A stretch of 20,766 nt of DNA from Betaproteobacteria bacterium RIFCSPLOWO2_02_FULL_62_17. GTDB taxonomy: Bacteria; Pseudomonadota; Gammaproteobacteria; Burkholderiales; SG8-39. The translations under genes and the position numbers were made by a program. The stretch covers positions 847 to 21,612 of the forward strand of contig MEQV01000294.1 in assembly GCA_001770355.1 (NCBI GenBank), read 5' to 3'. This document shows, one piece after another, positions 1 through 6,625 of the stretch; the stretch's first letter is position 1; each line of letters begins with the position of its first letter. The notes under the pieces are model-generated. The model was given only the letters and a program-made list of their open reading frames with translations. It was not told the origin of the DNA and made no database searches.

Positions 1-40
1 AAGCCATGAAATTCGGTCTGCCCCGGGCTCAGGTAGACGA

Positions 41-68
41 AAAAAAGCAGGGCCTGGGCCCTGCTTTT
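41..68 (-). terminator. Rho-independent terminator of the Lys-rich small gene
   Basis: Read on the minus strand, a GC-rich hairpin (GCAGGGCC / GGCCCTGC, 7-8 bp, very small loop, extended by A-T pairs) is followed directly by a run of six T. It lies about 18 bases after the stop codon of the small minus-strand gene. The stem flanked by A and T runs is the standard intrinsic terminator form. The A run on the other side could also let it work for a plus-oriented transcript, but no plus-strand gene is seen to its left in this window. Confidence 0.85.
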
Positions 69-85
69 CAGGATCGGAAAACTGC

Positions 86-259
86 TTACTTCTTCTTGCC
101 GTCTTTCTTCGGGTCATCTTTCTTGACGTCGGCCGCCTTGGCCTTGCCCTCAGTCTTCTTGGCGTCCTTCCCTGCCTTCTTGGCGTCAGCCGCAGCAAAT
201 GCGATACCGGTCGACGCGGCGAACAGCATGGCGAGTACAACAGTCATCAGTTTTTTCAT
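86..259 (-). CDS. small lysine-rich exported protein with DxKK repeats (57 aa)
   Basis: No family is recognised. The 57-residue product begins with a clear signal peptide: MKK, then a hydrophobic stretch, then an AFA-type cleavage site near residue 22. The mature part is only about 35 residues, of which 14 are Lys and 7 Asp/Glu, and it contains four D-x-K-K units (starting near residues 25, 32, 44 and 49). It has no Cys and no hydrophobic core, so it is probably disordered and strongly basic in the periplasm. The start is supported by AGAGGAG about nine bases upstream of ATG, and a hairpin plus T run follows the stop, so this looks like a complete monocistronic gene. Short alanine/lysine-rich exported proteins of unknown role are common in betaproteobacteria. 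Binding to nucleic acid, polyphosphate or the envelope is only a guess. Confidence 0.75.
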   Translation of the reverse strand: MKKLMTVVLAMLFAASTGIAFAAADAKKAGKDAKKTEGKAKAADVKKDDPKKDGKKK

Positions 260-300
260 TTGTAATGCTCCTCTGTTTCCTAAGATTTGATTAAATTACC

Positions 301-328
301 CATGGTGGCCCAATGGGCGGTCGCCATG
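301..328. repeat. nested inverted repeat between divergent genes
   Basis: Outer arms CATGG (301-305) and CCATG (324-328) enclose an inner near-perfect palindrome GCCCA-a-TGGGC (308-318). It lies about 40 bases upstream of the minus-strand small gene and about 120 bases upstream of the TPR gene, which is a fitting place for an operator or a transcript hairpin. No known regulator motif is recognised. Confidence 0.4.
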
Positions 329-400
329 CTAGCAGCAACCTGCCCTGTTTGCGATTATTAGTTGGACTCCCACTGCAGTAACGCCCACCGCGGATTTGCG

Positions 401-439
401 TTGACGCGCCGGCAATATATCAATAAAAATACTTATAAT
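401..439 (+). promoter_or_regulatory. candidate promoter of the TPR/HupE-like pair
   Basis: TTGACG (401-406) is followed after 17 bases by TAAAAA (424-429), a fair sigma70 pair. A perfect TATAAT also lies at 434-439 but has no good -35 box at normal spacing. Both choices put the transcript start within about 13 bases of the ATG at 449. The sequence from 412 to 448 is strikingly AT-rich compared with its surroundings. Confidence 0.45.
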
Positions 440-448
440 CAATAAATT

Positions 449-1660
449 ATGCAGAGTTTTCGTGCCGGACCTTGCCGCTGGGCCTGCACAGGCTTGGTGG
501 CAGTTTGTTGCGGCCTTTTGCCCCTTCCCGCCGCGCAGGCCGCGCCGTTCCTGCCGGCGGACGACGCCCAGATTCTGGAATCCCTGCCCACCAAGCCGGG
601 CGATCCGGTGGCGCTGGAGCTTCGAACGCTGCGGGCGGCCCTGGCAAAGGAACCCCGCAATCCTGATCGCGCCGTGGAACTGGCGCAGCGATATTTCGAT
701 CTTGCCAGCGCGGAGGGGGATCCGCGCTATATCGGTTATGCGGAAGCCGTCATTCGCCCCTGGCTTGGCCGGGATATCCCCGTGGAGGTCCTGTTTACCC
801 GGGCGCTGCTGCGTCAATATCGGCACGATTTTCTCAATGCCATGGACGATCTGGATAGTGTCCTGGCGCATAACCCTGCGCATGCCGAAGCTTTGGGCTG
901 GAAATGGGCTCTTTATATGGTTATGGCAGACTACGCGCGCGCCCGGGGGGCATGCGAGAAGCGCAAGGGCGTAGCCTCTCCCCTGTCGCTTGCCGCCTGC
1001 TTTGCCACGATCGACAGTCGCACCGGCAACGTGCGTGCTGCTTACGCCGCGCTCGATGCCGCCTTCAAGCGCAATCCGAGCCGCACCCCGGAAAATCGCC
1101 AGTGGATGTTGACACGCCTCGGGGAAATCGCGCTGCAGGCCGGGGATCCGGTGCGTGCCGAACGCCATTTCCGCGAGGCCATCGCCACGGGTGTCACCGA
1201 CGGCTATGTGCTGGCTGCTTATGCCGACCTGTTGCTGGACCAAAAGCGCCATGCAGATGTCATAACGCTGCTCAAGGATTGGGCGCGATCGGACATCCAG
1301 TTGCTGCGCCTGGCCGTCGCGGAGAAGTCCTTGGGGACGCAAAATGCGCCGGCGCTCGTTCAGGCCCTCGCCGACCGCTTCGCGGATGCCGCATTGCGCG
1401 GCGACAAGCTGCATCTGGCTGAAGAGGCTCGCTTCGAGCTGCTTTTGCGCAACAACCCGGCGCGCGCCGTGGAACTCGCGGTGGAGAACTGGAATCTGCT
1501 GCAGCGCGAACCCTATGACGCGCGCATCCTTCTTGAAACCGCATTGGCCGCGAAAAATCCTGCGGCGGCGCGTCCGGCGCTGGATTGGCTGCGGGAATCC
1601 GGTTACGAAGAGGCGCGCTTTCGCGAACTGGGCAAGGCCCTTGGAAAGATCGCTCAGTGA
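449..1660 (+). CDS. TPR-repeat periplasmic protein
   Basis: This 403-residue protein has a signal peptide: a basic start (Arg5, Arg10), a hydrophobic core at about 12-27, and a likely cut after AQA at residue 31. The rest is alpha-helical, with degenerate tetratricopeptide-type helix pairs most visible at about 111-144, 179-210, 217-250 and 251-275 (for example the segment AERHFREAIATG). No catalytic motif is seen, so a scaffold or protein-binding role in the periplasm is inferred. Its stop codon overlaps the GTG start of the HupE-like gene, so the two are translationally coupled and probably act together. No Shine-Dalgarno sequence precedes the ATG. The start is nevertheless chosen because it gives a complete signal peptide, and the mRNA may be nearly leaderless. 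Confidence 0.8.
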   Translation: MQSFRAGPCRWACTGLVAVCCGLLPLPAAQAAPFLPADDAQILESLPTKPGDPVALELRTLRAALAKEPRNPDRAVELAQRYFDLASAEGDPRYIGYAEAVIRPWLGRDIPVEVLFTRALLRQYRHDFLNAMDDLDSVLAHNPAHAEALGWKWALYMVMADYARARGACEKRKGVASPLSLAACFATIDSRTGNVRAAYAALDAAFKRNPSRTPENRQWMLTRLGEIALQAGDPVRAERHFREAIATGVTDGYVLAAYADLLLDQKRHADVITLLKDWARSDIQLLRLAVAEKSLGTQNAPALVQALADRFADAALRGDKLHLAEEARFELLLRNNPARAVELAVENWNLLQREPYDARILLETALAAKNPAAARPALDWLRESGYEEARFRELGKALGKIAQ

Positions 1661-2796
1661 GCAATCGAGTACGCGTGCTTGCCGCGCTGCTGTGGTTCTC
1701 CTGCATCTGGTCCGATGTGGCCCTGGCGCACAAGCCCAGTGACAGCTACCTGATCCTGCGCGCAGGCGCAACGGCTGTTACCGGACAATGGGATATCGCA
1801 TTGCGCGACCTGGAGTATGCGATCGGCCTGGATACCAACGGTGACGGCCAGATTACCTGGGGAGAATTGAAATTGCGGCATGCGGAAATCGCCGCCTACG
1901 CGCTGGCGCGATTCTCCCTTGCAGCCGACGGCAGCTCGTGCCCGATAACGGCCGGTGAGCAATTGGTCGATAAGCACAGCGACGGCACCTACACGGTGCT
2001 CAATTTTTCCGCGGATTGCGGCCGGGAAATCCACAAGCTCGAGGCGCGTTACAGCCTGTTTTTTGATTTCGACGCCCAGCACAAGGGTTTGCTCAGGCTC
2101 GAATCTTCCCAAGGCACGCAAACCGGGGTGTTCGCGGCGGATCGCCCGCGACAGCAGTTCGTGCTGGCGGAAGCGTCATTGCTGGCGCAATTCATCACTT
2201 TTGTTCGCGAGGGTATCTGGCACATCTGGGTGGGGTTTGACCATATTCTTTTCATATTGTCGCTGCTGCTGCCCTCGGTGCTGGTGTACCAGCAACGCCG
2301 CTGGCTGGCGGCGCCGCGGGCGGCCCCGGTGTTTTGGGACGTTTTCAAGGTGGTGACCGCATTTACCGTGGCGCACTCGATAACGCTGTCGCTGGCGGCA
2401 CTCGAAGTCATTTCGCTGCCTTCGCGCCTGGTAGAGGCCAGCATTGCCGCCTCAGTGGTGCTCGCGGCGCTGAACAACCTGCGTCCGCTGGTGCTCGAAC
2501 GCCGCTGGCTGGTCGCCTTCGCCTTCGGTCTCATCCATGGGTTCGGATTTGCCAGCGTACTGGTCGATCTCGGCCTGCCGCAGGACGCATTGCTGCTTGC
2601 GCTGGTCGGATTCAATCTGGGCGTGGAAGCCGGCCAGCTCTGTATCGTCGGCGCATTTCTGCCGCTGGCATATTGGCTGCGCGCGACACCTTTCTATCGT
2701 AAAGGGATGATGCTCGGCGGATCGACACTGGTGTGCGGCATCGCGCTGCTGTGGTTTATCGAGCGAGTATTTGACGTTAAAATCCTCGCGCTTTAG
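1657..2796 (+). CDS. HupE/UreJ-family membrane protein with EF-hand loop
   Basis: The 379-residue product starts at GTG 1657, inside the stop of the TPR gene. GGAAAG lies eight bases upstream, and this start gives a perfect signal peptide ending ALA just before His25. The exported N-terminal half (25-175) contains a textbook EF-hand loop at residues 59-70, with Asp59, Asn61, Asp63, Gly64, Ile66 and Glu70 in place. The C-terminal half (about 175-370) has six or so membrane segments with conserved polar residues: His189 and the GFDH motif (His196), His240 (VAHS), His294 (LIHGFGFA), and Asn320/Glu324 in FNLGVEAGQ. This pattern fits the HupE/UreJ_2 superfamily, some members of which are linked to nickel or cobalt uptake. 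No hydrogenase or urease gene is nearby, so the substrate is unknown. The N-terminal domain may sense calcium or bind a cargo. Confidence 0.8.
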   Translation: MSNRVRVLAALLWFSCIWSDVALAHKPSDSYLILRAGATAVTGQWDIALRDLEYAIGLDTNGDGQITWGELKLRHAEIAAYALARFSLAADGSSCPITAGEQLVDKHSDGTYTVLNFSADCGREIHKLEARYSLFFDFDAQHKGLLRLESSQGTQTGVFAADRPRQQFVLAEASLLAQFITFVREGIWHIWVGFDHILFILSLLLPSVLVYQQRRWLAAPRAAPVFWDVFKVVTAFTVAHSITLSLAALEVISLPSRLVEASIAASVVLAALNNLRPLVLERRWLVAFAFGLIHGFGFASVLVDLGLPQDALLLALVGFNLGVEAGQLCIVGAFLPLAYWLRATPFYRKGMMLGGSTLVCGIALLWFIERVFDVKILAL

Positions 2797-2854
2797 GCAC
2801 CGCCTGAACGCCCCATGCTGACCGTGGGTGTTAATCTTTTGATTGAGCACATCA

Positions 2855-2913
2855 TTGACTGGCGGGCGTTACGGGAACATTTAAATGTCGTTTTTGATAA
2901 CGACGCCAGTCAA
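2855..2913. repeat. long inverted repeat in convergent gap
   Basis: TTGACTGGCG (2855-2864) and its exact complement CGCCAGTCAA (2904-2913) form a perfect 10-bp stem. The stem can extend by a further CGTT/AACG after a small bulge. The enclosed segment contains a second perfect 12-base palindrome, ACATTTAAATGT (2877-2888). It sits between the ends of two convergent genes (2796 and 2942), so a shared structural terminator is the simplest reading. However, no clean T run follows either arm. Confidence 0.5.
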
Positions 2914-2941
2914 ATCAAGCAGCTTGTTCTCCAATCTTTCT

Positions 2942-3934
2942 TCAGCCGCCGATCCGCACCACTGTCCTGCCTCGCACCTGCCCGTCGAGAAAAGCGCCGA
3001 AAGCGCCGGGCAAATCATCAAACGCAATGGTGCGGGTCATTTCCGCCAGATGGCGCGGGCGCAGATCGGTTGCCAGACGCCGCCAGACTTCGCGACGCAG
3101 CGGCATCGGCGTGTAGCCTGAGTCAATTCCCAGCAAACACACTCCCCTGAGAATGAATGGCGCGACGGTGGTCTTGAAATCCATCCCGGCAGCCAGGCCG
3201 ATGCTCGCGATGGTCCCGGACACCTGCATGCTGCTGGCCAGCCATGACAAGAACGCGCCGCCCAGATTGTCCACGGCACCCGCCCATTGCGGTTTTTCCA
3301 GGGCACGGATTTTTCCGAGGTCGAGGGTCTTGCGGTCCAGAATTTCCGCCGCGCCCAGAGCGCGCAGATAGGCTCCTTCGGAGGGCTTGCCGGTCAGCGC
3401 CGTGACCTTGTAGCCGCGCCCGGCCAACAAATCAATGGCGAGCGAGCCGACGCCGCCGGTCGCGCCGGTGACAATCACCGGGCCATTCGCCGGCGACAGG
3501 CCGTTCAATTCCATGCGCTGGATGCCCAGCGCGGCGGTATACCCCGCGGTGCCCAGCGCCATGGATTCGAACGCGCTCATTCCCTGCGGCAGCGGCACGA
3601 TCCAATCGGCAGGAATGCGCGCGACCTCCGCATAGCCGCCATCATGCGCGACACCCATGTCGTAACTGGTGGCGATGACCGGATCTCCGGATTTGAAGCG
3701 CGCATCGGAGGACTCGATCACAGAACCCGCCAGATCGATACCGCCGACACAGGGAAAGCGCCGGATGATTTTGCCGGCACCGGTGGCGGCCAGCGCGTCC
3801 TTGTAATTGATGCTCGAATAGGCCACGCGAATCAGCACCTCCCCATTGTCCAGCTCGGCTGGGTCGATATCCTCGAAGCCGGAGGTGGTTTTTTTATCCG
3901 ATTCGCGAATGCGGAATGCTTTGATTTGCGCCAT
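2942..3934 (-). CDS. acuI: YhdH/AcuI-type acryloyl-CoA reductase / quinone oxidoreductase
   Basis: This 330-residue member of the medium-chain dehydrogenase/reductase superfamily is close in length to E. coli YhdH (AcuI). The family signature is present: SSINYKDALA at about 40-49, PCVGGIDLAG at 61-70, and the NADPH-binding loop GATGGVGS at 157-164. No zinc-ligand cysteine pattern is seen, in line with zinc-free members. Known AcuI enzymes reduce acryloyl-CoA to propionyl-CoA with NADPH in the cytosol. AAGGAAAG lies upstream of the ATG, and the gene begins 23 bases after zapE, so it is the last gene of the TCA operon. The product could feed propionyl-CoA to the methylcitrate enzymes encoded on the other strand. 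Substrate specificity is inferred; a general enone or quinone reductase remains possible. Confidence 0.82.
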   Translation of the reverse strand: MAQIKAFRIRESDKKTTSGFEDIDPAELDNGEVLIRVAYSSINYKDALAATGAGKIIRRFPCVGGIDLAGSVIESSDARFKSGDPVIATSYDMGVAHDGGYAEVARIPADWIVPLPQGMSAFESMALGTAGYTAALGIQRMELNGLSPANGPVIVTGATGGVGSLAIDLLAGRGYKVTALTGKPSEGAYLRALGAAEILDRKTLDLGKIRALEKPQWAGAVDNLGGAFLSWLASSMQVSGTIASIGLAAGMDFKTTVAPFILRGVCLLGIDSGYTPMPLRREVWRRLATDLRPRHLAEMTRTIAFDDLPGAFGAFLDGQVRGRTVVRIGG

Positions 3935-3957
3935 GTGAACTTTCCTTGCTCTGACTT

Positions 3958-5163
3958 TCAGGTTACCGCCGTTGCCAGACGCGGTTGTTCCACGTAGGCG
4001 CGCGTCTGCATTTCGGTCAGACGGCTGGCGGTTCGCTGGAACTCGAACACCATGGCGCGGATGCGCGCATCTTTTGACGCTTCTTCGCGCTTCAGGAGTT
4101 CCTCCGGAGGCGACGCGGCGGACAGGATGAGCTTGACTTTGTTGTCATAGAACACATCCACAGCCAGGGTAAAACGCCTCGCCTCGTCTGCCAGATCCAG
4201 CCCCATGCGCGGAACTTCCGAGATCAGTATGGTATGAAAGCAGCGGGCCAGCTCCAGGTAATCGTTTTGCGAGCGGCCCCAGCCGCAAAGCGTCTTGAAA
4301 TCAAACCAGACGGTGCCGCCGGCGCGCCGGCGGCACGCGATCCTGCGGCCCTCCAGAAAAAACGCCCCGGATTCATCCTCGACATCGGCGATTCGTCCGA
4401 ATGCCTCGTGCATCTGCCGCTCCGCGGCCTCGCCAAGCGGGCTATGGTAGACCTTCATCTGCTCCATGGCGCGCAGCCGGTAATCTACTCCGCCATCAAC
4501 CTCCACCAGATTCATTTGCTCCTTGATCAAGGTGACCGCCGGCAGGAAATTCTCCCGTTTCAGGCCATCCTTGTAGAGGTGTTCCGGCGAATAGTTCGAG
4601 GTCATGCAGTACACCACGCCGCGATCCATGGTGCGCTTGAGCAGTCGTGAAAGAATCATCGCGTCGGCGATGTCATTGACGTGGAATTCGTCGAAACAGA
4701 TGAGGCGATAGCGGCGCGAAATCCGTTCAGCCAGGGCATCCAACGGATCTTCCGTGCCTTTGAGTTCCCGCATTTCGCGATGTACGTCGCGCATGAAGTG
4801 ATGAAAATGCACGCGCACCTTTCGCTCCAGAGGCAGGCACAGGCAGAAGCTGTCCATGAGGAAGCTCTTGCCGCGTCCCACGGAGCCCCATAGATAGACG
4901 CCACGCGGCAGGGCCGGCCGGACTACCAGGCGGCGCAATCGGGTGTTACGCCGCGCCTTGTAGGCTTGCCAGTCTTCGTAGAGTTGTTGCAGATGCACCA
5001 CCGCACGCATCTGTGATTCGTCAGGCAGGTAGCCGCGCCGGGTAAGGAGCTTTTCGTAGTATTCCCGGACGCCAAGCGCAAGCCCTTCGTCGACGGCAAG
5101 TTCGTCGGGCGTGGGTTGCCTGGACGCAGGGTGGCTGTTCAGACGCCAGGATGCCCGATGCAT
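3958..5163 (-). CDS. zapE: AFG1-family ATPase, cell division protein ZapE
   Basis: The 401-residue protein has a P-loop GSVGRGKS at 93-100 and a Walker B motif LICFDEF at 154-160, followed by HVNDIADAMIL. This DEFxVxDIxDAMIL signature is specific to the AFG1/ZapE family. E. coli ZapE binds FtsZ and affects Z-ring stability; mitochondrial AFG1 acts in protein quality control. The gene starts ten bases after the lpdA stop, so it belongs to the TCA operon, an arrangement common in betaproteobacteria. The first 30 residues (Arg/Ser/Pro-rich) precede the point where family members normally begin, and the ribosome site is weak. A slightly later non-ATG start is therefore possible; the next in-frame Met is residue 52, which is probably too late. 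Confidence 0.92.
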   Translation of the reverse strand: MHRASWRLNSHPASRQPTPDELAVDEGLALGVREYYEKLLTRRGYLPDESQMRAVVHLQQLYEDWQAYKARRNTRLRRLVVRPALPRGVYLWGSVGRGKSFLMDSFCLCLPLERKVRVHFHHFMRDVHREMRELKGTEDPLDALAERISRRYRLICFDEFHVNDIADAMILSRLLKRTMDRGVVYCMTSNYSPEHLYKDGLKRENFLPAVTLIKEQMNLVEVDGGVDYRLRAMEQMKVYHSPLGEAAERQMHEAFGRIADVEDESGAFFLEGRRIACRRRAGGTVWFDFKTLCGWGRSQNDYLELARCFHTILISEVPRMGLDLADEARRFTLAVDVFYDNKVKLILSAASPPEELLKREEASKDARIRAMVFEFQRTASRLTEMQTRAYVEQPRLATAVT

Positions 5164-5173
5164 GTCTGGAAGA

Positions 5174-6622
5174 TCAGATATTCAATGCGCGCTTGTCTAC
5201 CGCGAGCGCTGCTTCATGCATGACCTCGGACAGCGAGGGGTGGGCATGCACGATGCGCGCGATGTCCTCGGCGCTGGCATGAAACTCCATGGCCACCACA
5301 GCCTCTGCGATCAGTTCGGAAGCACGGCTATTGACGATGTGAACGCCCAGGATTGCATCGGACTGCGCATGCGCGAGGATCTTGATAAAGCCGCGCGGAT
5401 CCCCCTGGCCCAGCGCCCGGCCGTTCGCCAGAAATGGAAACTGCCCGACCCGATAGGGGGTGCCGGCATCTTTCAATTGCTGTTCCGATTTGCCGACCCA
5501 GGCAATTTCAGGCGAAGTATAGATCACCCAGGGAATGGTATCCAGGTCGAGGTGGGGTTTCTGCCCTGCGATCTGTTCGGCAGCCATTACGCCCTCTTCT
5601 TCTCCCTTGTGCGCGAGCATGGGTCCCCGCACCACGTCGCCGATGGCGTACACCCCCGGGAGCGCGGTGCGGCAATATTCATCCACTTCGATGAAGCCGC
5701 GGGCGTCGATTTTTAGCCCGACATTTTCCGCGCCCAAGCCGCCGGTATTGGGAATGCGGCCCACGCTTACGATAAGGCGGTCGCATTCCAGTTTTTGCGC
5801 AGTGCCTTCCTGTTCGTAGTCCACCGTGACGGTGGATTTTCCGGAACGCTTGGCCGCGCGGACAGCGCCGATTTTCACGCCCAGGCGGATATCCAGGCCC
5901 TGTTCCTTGGTAAACAGCTTCCAGGCCTCGCGCGACACGCTTGTGTCGGCGGCACCGAGAAAAGACGGTAGCGCCTCCAGAATTGTCACCTTGGCGCCCA
6001 GGCGGCGCCACACACTGCCCAATTCAAGACCGACGACCCCGGCGCCGATGACACCAAGCCGTTGCGGCACTTCCTTGAATGCAAGCGCGCCGACGTTATC
6101 GCACACCATTTTGTTATCGACCGGGACGCCGGGCAAATGCCGCGCTTTGGAACCGGTGGCAACAATGACATGTGCGGCCTGCACCGTTTCCGCAGCAGTT
6201 TCGCCGCCCACTTCAAGTTGCCAGCCCGACTCGGTTTTTGCGGCGAACTTTCCGTGTCCCTTCAGCCAGGCGATCTTGTTCTTGCGAAACAGCATTTCGA
6301 TACCGGCGGTCATTTTGCTGACGATGCCATCCTTGCGCGCGATCATTTTGGCGACATCCATCGACGCGCCGGAGATCGAGATGCCATGTTCAGCGCTGCC
6401 CTGTAGCAGATGCTCGTATTGCTCCGAGGATTCCAGCAAGGCCTTGGAGGGGATGCACCCGACATTGAGACAGGTTCCTCCCAAGGCACCCTTGCCGGCG
6501 GCGGTTTTCCACTCCTCGATGCAGGCGGTTTTCATGCCCAGCTGGGCGCAGCGTATCGCCGCAATATAGCCCGCCGGCCCGGCACCTATGACCACAACGT
6601 CAAAAGTCTCGGTTATGGCCAT
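5174..6622 (-). CDS. lpdA: dihydrolipoamide dehydrogenase (E3)
   Basis: The 482-residue flavoprotein reoxidises the lipoyl arms of OdhB, passing electrons through FAD to NAD+. The FAD-binding motif GAGPAGYIAA is near residues 13-22. The redox disulfide motif GGTCLNVGCIPSK places the active cysteines at 51 and 56. A second Rossmann motif, GAGVVGLELG, binds NAD. The C-terminal HPSLSE supplies the catalytic His461/Glu466 pair. ATG at 6622 is preferred; an in-frame TTG just before it at 6625 would add one residue and directly abut the odhB stop. The position after odhAB marks it as the 2-oxoglutarate dehydrogenase E3, though it may also serve other complexes. The sequence looks intact. Confidence 0.96.
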   Translation of the reverse strand: MAITETFDVVVIGAGPAGYIAAIRCAQLGMKTACIEEWKTAAGKGALGGTCLNVGCIPSKALLESSEQYEHLLQGSAEHGISISGASMDVAKMIARKDGIVSKMTAGIEMLFRKNKIAWLKGHGKFAAKTESGWQLEVGGETAAETVQAAHVIVATGSKARHLPGVPVDNKMVCDNVGALAFKEVPQRLGVIGAGVVGLELGSVWRRLGAKVTILEALPSFLGAADTSVSREAWKLFTKEQGLDIRLGVKIGAVRAAKRSGKSTVTVDYEQEGTAQKLECDRLIVSVGRIPNTGGLGAENVGLKIDARGFIEVDEYCRTALPGVYAIGDVVRGPMLAHKGEEEGVMAAEQIAGQKPHLDLDTIPWVIYTSPEIAWVGKSEQQLKDAGTPYRVGQFPFLANGRALGQGDPRGFIKILAHAQSDAILGVHIVNSRASELIAEAVVAMEFHASAEDIARIVHAHPSLSEVMHEAALAVDKRALNI

Positions 6623-6625
6623 CAA

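Noticed and set aside
6..290. 94-codon plus-strand frame over the small gene
   Set aside because: It crosses the terminator hairpin and is antisense to the DxKK gene, which has a better ribosome site, a signal peptide and a terminator.
329..1771. 480-codon open frame on the minus strand
   Set aside because: It lies antisense to the TPR gene and the start of the HupE-like gene, has a low-complexity Arg/Gln-rich composition and no recognisable domain. The plus frames have signal peptides and coupled starts.
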